Part shown: positions 58,883 through 64,000 of the stretch, in pieces
Numbering within the stretch: position 1 is the first letter of the stretch
Layout of the letters: every line of letters starts with the position of its first letter
Source: Laetiporus sulphureus 93-53
Taxonomy: Eukaryota > Basidiomycota > Agaricomycetes > Polyporales > Laetiporaceae
Assembly (NCBI RefSeq): GCF_001632365.1
Contig: NW_024468534.1
Location: forward strand, 52,133-116,132
Reading direction: 5' to 3'
Length of the DNA: 64,000 nucleotides
The notes under the pieces: generated by a model
Told to the model about the DNA's origin: nothing
The model's input: only the letters and a program-made list of their open reading frames with translations
The model's database searches: none
Made by a program: the position numbers and the translations under genes

Positions 58883-60199
58883 CTAGTCGACCTTCGCAAA
58901 GCTCAGTCGGTGCTTGGTAGACTTCCGCGAAGTCGGTTTCCGCCACTTCATCCATATTGAGGACTTGAGGAAAAAAGGGATAACTGGACGCCGGGCGAAA
59001 AGGCCAAGGTACGATTTCGAAGGAGTATAAACAGGAAGGGGAAGGATGAGACGATAGGTCGGCGGGGTCAGGATGGTGAAACTATTAAAGCTTCCCCATG
59101 GGGAGATCTGGGAACAGGGAAGGTCATAGGGCTTCGCAACCGTATCGGAACCGGTGGAAGTCTGAGAGGCAACGAGCGTCGTCTCGTCTTCCTCGTCATC
59201 TGAAATCGTGAGTTTTGCCATGAGCTCGGTGAGGCGGTCAATCTCGTCCGTAAGGGAGATTGAGTCGAGCTTGTCGCAGAGCGCATCCATATCGGCACCG
59301 GCTGGCATCGACATGTCCTTGGATGCATACTCGTGAAGCGAAAGTGCCTCGAGCTCGTCTGCTAGATCGACTACGAGCTGGGTGCCGGAAGGGGTACGCC
59401 GGCGCCGCAGCTCCTCACTGGGCTCTTGATCGTCATTAACGATGTTCCTGGGCTCGAGCGGTTTCGTATCGACGTCCATCTTGTCATTTTCTCCGCGACC
59501 TTCCAGTATTGGAAGGTCTACCTGCATGGGCACAACCACGCGAGTCGCTGGGAAGAGGGGGAACGATGGGCGATTCAAGAAGATACGTGGAAGCTTCCTC
59601 TGGGCAACACGAAGCGTTAGATAAATTCTCTACCTGTGATGAACAGAAAGAACAAGCCGTACCTTTGGTCTTGACAGATCCTTCATCACAACATCAGGAT
59701 CGTCGACTTCCATGGGCGTCTCTTCATGTACGGGTATCGCCTTAGCCACGGGGATGAACTGGGATGGCTTAAGGGCGTGGTACACCGGAGCTGGAACGCT
59801 GTTGAGGAAGTTGACCGGCTGAGGTCTCATGACGGGTTGCATGGATGTCTTGACCATCTGGGATATGTGGAAGGTGTTGTGCACTGGAGGCGGACCGCGT
59901 TGGGGGACGTTAACCGGCATGAGTGGCACCATGTTCTGCACCGAAGACTTCACCACATTAGATACGTGGAAGACGTTGTGCACAGAATTCGGAACGTTCT
60001 GGGGGACGTTGAACGGCGTGGACAGCGCCACAGGCGCCACGGGCTGCACTGGCGCCTTGACATCCTATGGAACGTTAGCGCCATGATGTCCCTGAGAATC
60101 GATACTGTGGAAGGCAATCACCTGCTGCGAGGAAACGGTGGGCCATACTTGTTGCTTGTTGCACAAGATGGAGCGGAGGCTCTTGCCGAGACGACCCAT
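58883..60199 (-). CDS. Unknown protein with three 33-residue repeats
   Basis: I do not recognise this protein. The ATG (60199-60197) starts MGRLGKSLRSILCNKQQ; an intron (about 60148-60065) joins to the repeat exon. Three 33-residue repeats follow: N(V/F)(P/L)...VHN(V/T)FH(V/I)S..VK.S.Q, with the third copy more diverged. After a gtacgg...cag intron of about 63 nt (59626-59564), the last exon encodes an acidic, helical region (VDLADELEALSLHEY, LCDKLDSISLTDEIDRLTEL). It then encodes a Pro/aromatic-rich segment and a basic C terminus ending at a stop 58885-58883. Two MDVD/MEVDD-like motifs occur. No signal peptide or membrane segment is seen. It may be lineage-specific. Confidence 0.65.
59714..60010 (-). 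repeat. Three 99-bp tandem repeats inside a coding exon
   Basis: The repeat starts (codon for the Asn of NVP/NFL) lie at 60010, 59911 and 59812 on minus, exactly 99 bp apart. Copies 1 and 2 are most alike and encode VHNVFHVSNVVKSS and VHNTFHISQMVKTS; copy 3 is diverged. Confidence 0.85.
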
Positions 60200-60881
60200 A
60201 GTGGCAAAGTAAAAGAGTACGCAAGGGAGGAGAATAAGTAGATAATAAATACGGACGGGCTGGCGGCTTGTCGGGTAATGAGGATGGGCTGGGGGATGCA
60301 CACTCATCTCGTCCGTTATATAGGTTGGGCAGCGCGACGCGCAAACAACGCGATCGGTATGCAAACTTTGTTATGTTTGCGACATTAAACAATCGGTCGA
60401 TCGCGAGCCGTATTAGAGACTGAGACCTGGCATTGAACGATATGCTGGATACACTGGCAGCTAACAGTGTGCTGTACGCTCACAGAAATGGCCCATTCAT
60501 CTTTCCCTCGGATTAAAACTTGTGCATATACACCTAAGACTGCCTTGATACGATGTGACGTCGGTGTTCCTGAAATACCAAAAAAACAACATTGTTATGA
60601 GGGTCATATTGGCGGAAGGTAGCCTGGCGAGGAGGCAAAATGTCCTGGCAAAAAGAGTAGAGGAAACATTGGTCGCCCTGAATTAATTCGCTTCCGAGAA
60701 AGGCAGGTGCAGTGTTCGGTAGCCGAGACGCCCACAAGCGCCATCGTGTACCGCCTCGGTGTGTGCGCAGTCGCTGGACTCCAGCGAAGCGCCGACGGCC
60801 ACACTGCGGGCATCATCCCGCTCGTCCTCCTCGCCGTTCTCGTCCTCCTACCCCAGCGAGACCACACGACATGTTCTGCTG
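60200..60881. promoter_or_regulatory. Divergent intergenic region
   Basis: About 680 bp between divergent ATGs at 60199 (minus) and 60882 (plus). On minus a TATATAA-like sequence (complement of about 60315-60321) lies roughly 120 bp upstream of the repeat-protein ATG. No other discrete site or gene was recognised. Confidence 0.4.
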
Positions 60882-63800
60882 ATGAAGAACACAGACCGAT
60901 CCTCTTCCCGCCTGTCCATTCCCACCTCACCCATCAGTTACCGCTCATGCTCCCCCACCCCCTCTCGCGCCCCGACCGTCTCCTTCTCCCCGACTAACAC
61001 GCCTTCGCTTTCGCCATTTGTCTCGCGCACACTTTCTCATCTTAGCGCGCAGAAATCAGCTCACTCGCAGCCTCCGTCAGGGCAGGCTACCCCGTTCGAG
61101 GCTCCGTCGCTACCTGCTAGCGGTGGCGCGCAGTCCAATACCGCTCATAGGCTGCTCATGCCGACCGTGCGTTCTACACGACCTCCAGTCTCACCCCGAT
61201 TATCTCAGAATAAGTCCTCGCCGTCGAAGATTCCGAAATCTCGGGGAGGGTCCGTATCCACTGTTGCTGCCTTCGCGGATCAGAGCGACCGCGCTTCGGC
61301 CATAGGCAACACTGATTGGATCGGAGATGGCTGCAAGTTTGAGCTCGTTGAGGAGCAGCTTGAGCTTGAGGGCTACCAGATCTTTGCTGTGGAGAAGTGG
61401 TGAGCGGTGCTTTGTCATCTTCGTCATACAACGCCTGAAGCATATTTACGTGTAGGGTCGTAGAACGGCGACGTCCTGTGATAGTGTTGACTGTCTTCAC
61501 GGGCGATCCGAAAGATAAAGTATGGTGCATACACACAGCCTGATGTAATGCCCCTAACGTTGCATCCTAGATCATTGTTACAGCTCTCAGCCCGCAATCC
61601 ACGTTGAGTCCACCAGAGGCACAGGCTGAATGGGACAAGGCAATACGCCATCTTAGAAGAGAAGGAGCACGTCCGAAGGATGTGAGCGACGCCACAATGT
61701 TGATCTCAGGCTGTCATTCTGACGCCACCTCTAGACGGGCAAGGGCATCCTTATGGTCACTTCCCTCGCCAACTTCCGCTCCGACTATACGATTGTACAT
61801 ATACCCCAGGGAAACTTTCTTGATGTCCGTGAGCAACTATACACCAATATTAATCTCCTCCGCATGGGATGCGGTGGGCGCAGCGCGCTCACTCTCGAGG
61901 AACCGAGGTCTGTGCTCCGTATACTATTGCTGCCTCGTTTCTTATATTCATTGTGACTCCATTCAGTGATACAACGAAGGATCGGTTCATTCTGATGTAT
62001 CATATACCTGAGAAGACATATGCTCGCTCTGGCGCGTTGTTCAACGCCACCGTCCTGGAGTTAGTCAAGCTGATCCAAGCTGCGCTTGCGATCTTCGACA
62101 TGTTCGACATCTCCCCAGAGGAGCGGAACGGGCTGTTATGCGATGTGACATGCGAAGGCATTCGGCGTTGGGTGACTGAGATCGGCGAACCGGTCATGGA
62201 AGTTGAAGTGCGTTATCAGTTAATTAACCAGTCATTCTGCAGCTCACCCTCGTTGATATCTCATAGCATATGGAGAGAGTGGTGGACCCGACCGTTGTGT
62301 CGGCTCTCTTCAGCCTGATTCTCAGTGTTCGGAACAAGCTGCATGCGCTTGGACATGTACGTCGTTGCCACCGAATGTTATTCCTCGGCTTACGTTTTGC
62401 GCATTTCTTCCGCAGTACGTTCCGAAAGATCCATTCCTGGACCCGCAAGGCTTCACAAGAGCTCTTGCAACTTGTCAGACATCCAAGCTCCACGCTCACG
62501 CTCACAACCTCGTCCATCCGCACTCACCCAGGGCTTCCTCTCCCCCACGGGCCAACAACACCAGCCCCAAGATTCCTTCAGCAGCTCCGTCGGCCGCCAA
62601 CTCTCCCGCGCCACCTGCCATCTATATGACTTTGCAACTAGTCGAGTCAATCCAGTCCGCATATATAAAGAAGTCCCGCCAGAGCGAATCGTACAAGGTT
62701 CACCGTGTACTCATCAACAAGCTCGATGATCTCGCGTCCGACCTTCGCACGAGCGCCAACGCCGTAGTCAGTCCCGACGGCGGCGGAGGCATGTCTGTTA
62801 GCGCGTTGAACCCTACAACGGACTTGAATGCGCTCGTGCACGTCATCGTGGGAAGTCTGAGGGAAGCGCCGCATAGCTTGCGCTACTTGTGGACTGGGCG
62901 GCCGGACGAGGTGGGACGAAAGAGGAAGGAGAAGGAGGCAGTGTACAGTGATGTGGAGAAGGATGAGCGGGAGAGGGAATGTGAGAAAGACGGTGGGAGA
63001 GAGCGCAGCAGGGAGAGGGAGAAGGATATGAGGTCGTCCGGAGAAGAAAGCGAGCCTACGAAACCCTGGCCGGGTAGAGTGCAGCGCAAGATCGAGAGCT
63101 GGGCTGCGTAAGTGGCTTCCTCCTCCAGCAGATGAAACGCTCACTCCGTTACCTTGCACAGTCTAGGCAGGACGAAGAAGCTAAGCGTCGACTTCGGCGT
63201 GCTCGGGAAGGCGCTGCTGGAATCTCCCAATCGCGGAGGTCAAACCGAGCAGTGGGGTCAATCTCCTGCCATACCTTCGGTTCGCGTTACAGGGTTAGCT
63301 TCCCCTGATTGAAATGCCATATATTGCCTTCTATAACGTGTTGCACAGAGACCCGGATGACGAGGACCCCCTGAGCAGCGGACAGCCTTCTCCCACCTGT
63401 AAGTACACACCACTCTGCCGGTCCTTACATTAGCGCTGACGCCCATTACGTCTAGTGGGAACGACAACACCGTTCATGGCCGGCATGGGCTCCGTCAAGT
63501 CCGCTCAGCGCTCTGCGAGCGAGCTTTCAGAATATGACCGGCGGGTGACTGAGTTCAACCGGAAGCGCCCTGCGACAAAGGCGTACTACCAGTCGCGTAT
63601 CACCAGCTGGGCAGATCCCTTCAGCGCACAAGACGAAGTAGATGAAGACCATAGGGGCAGACTCCGCGTCCCCTTCAGCAGCCTCCGGTACGCCGAGTCT
63701 TTGGGAGAGGAAGACGAGACTTCGGGACTGGTCAGCGATACGGAGATGGAGGGCACTGATCGACGGCGCAGGCCCCCGTGTGGGCCCCGACGATGTCGCA

Positions 63801-64000
63801 GCTTTGACGCAGCGACGGAGCTGCAGGACATGCGCGTGCAGCCGATCGAGCGGATGCGCATCGACGTGGAGCTCTGCGGCCAGCTGCTCATCATGCATCG
63901 GCGGGACGAGCACCTCGCCAACGTCGCCTCCTGCCTCGCCGCGCTCGCGGAGCAGCTCTCGCGGACGAATTCGCGGCTGCGGACGGACCATGAGTCGGCG
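60882..64000 (+). CDS. STB6-like protein, 3' part beyond the window
   Basis: The N terminus from the ATG at 60882 is Ser/Pro-rich and disordered. A conserved domain then starts near 61308, with DWIGDGCKFELVEEQLELEG and YQIFAVEKWVVERRRPVIVL. It continues over several short introns (GILMVTSLANFRSDYTIVHI, PQGNFLDVREQLYTNINLLR, MYHIPEKTYARSGALFN). This matches the N-terminal domain of yeast Stb6/Stb2-like proteins, first found as Sin3 interactors and otherwise poorly characterised. After it comes a low-complexity charged region (KDERERECEKDGGRERSRER, about 62950-63040) and further conserved stretches (AYYQSRITSWADPF, near 63590). The frame is still open at 64000, so the gene is partial. A role in Sin3 repression is only an extrapolation. 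Confidence 0.8.

Overview
The window looks like nuclear DNA of a basidiomycete, most likely an agaricomycete mushroom or wood-decay fungus. The genes are broken by many short (about 50-60 nt) GT-AG introns, several gene pairs sit only 100-200 bp apart, and the conserved proteins (Tra1, Ctk1, CSN4, vacuolar proteinase A, PUB-domain, F-box and STB6-like proteins) are of fungal type. I saw no rRNA, tRNA, CRISPR or prokaryotic feature. Gene models were spliced by eye, so exon ends are best estimates.

1-9.4 kb is repeat territory. A minus-strand Ty3/gypsy retrotransposon (about 2.2-8.15 kb) has an LTR-like promoter, an unknown 5' ORF, gag, and a pol cut off after RNase H. Its three frames contain almost no indels but carry twelve premature TGA codons, which points to C-to-T decay at CpG. 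A spliced plus-strand gene of unknown function (968-2158) abuts its truncated end. Two further LTR-like promoters lie on the plus strand, and a 132-bp tandem duplication follows.

10-13 kb holds a minus-strand multi-pass membrane protein with a long Ser/Pro-rich tail. 13.6-43.4 kb is a dense housekeeping block: TRA1 (SAGA/NuA4 scaffold), a convergent BRD8-like bromodomain protein (probably also NuA4), PEP4 aspartic protease, a DCAF-type WD40 protein, a CTK1/CDK12-type kinase with an RS-rich N terminus, CSN4, and a large protein of unknown function. Ten consecutive symmetric phase-1 exons of that last gene encode a repeated tyrosine-proline module.

44.4-54.7 kb contains an aldo/keto reductase, two paralogous PUB-domain genes flanking an apparently frameshifted F-box gene, and a small single-pass membrane protein. 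54.7-58.9 kb shows no clear gene; it has decayed exon-like fragments, short dispersed repeats and a purine-rich plus strand. 58.9-60.2 kb is a minus-strand gene with three 33-residue repeats. The window ends inside an STB6-like gene. Several products touch ubiquitin/cullin biology (CSN4, DCAF-like, PUB, F-box) and chromatin/transcription (Tra1, BRD8-like, Ctk1), but their linkage may be chance.
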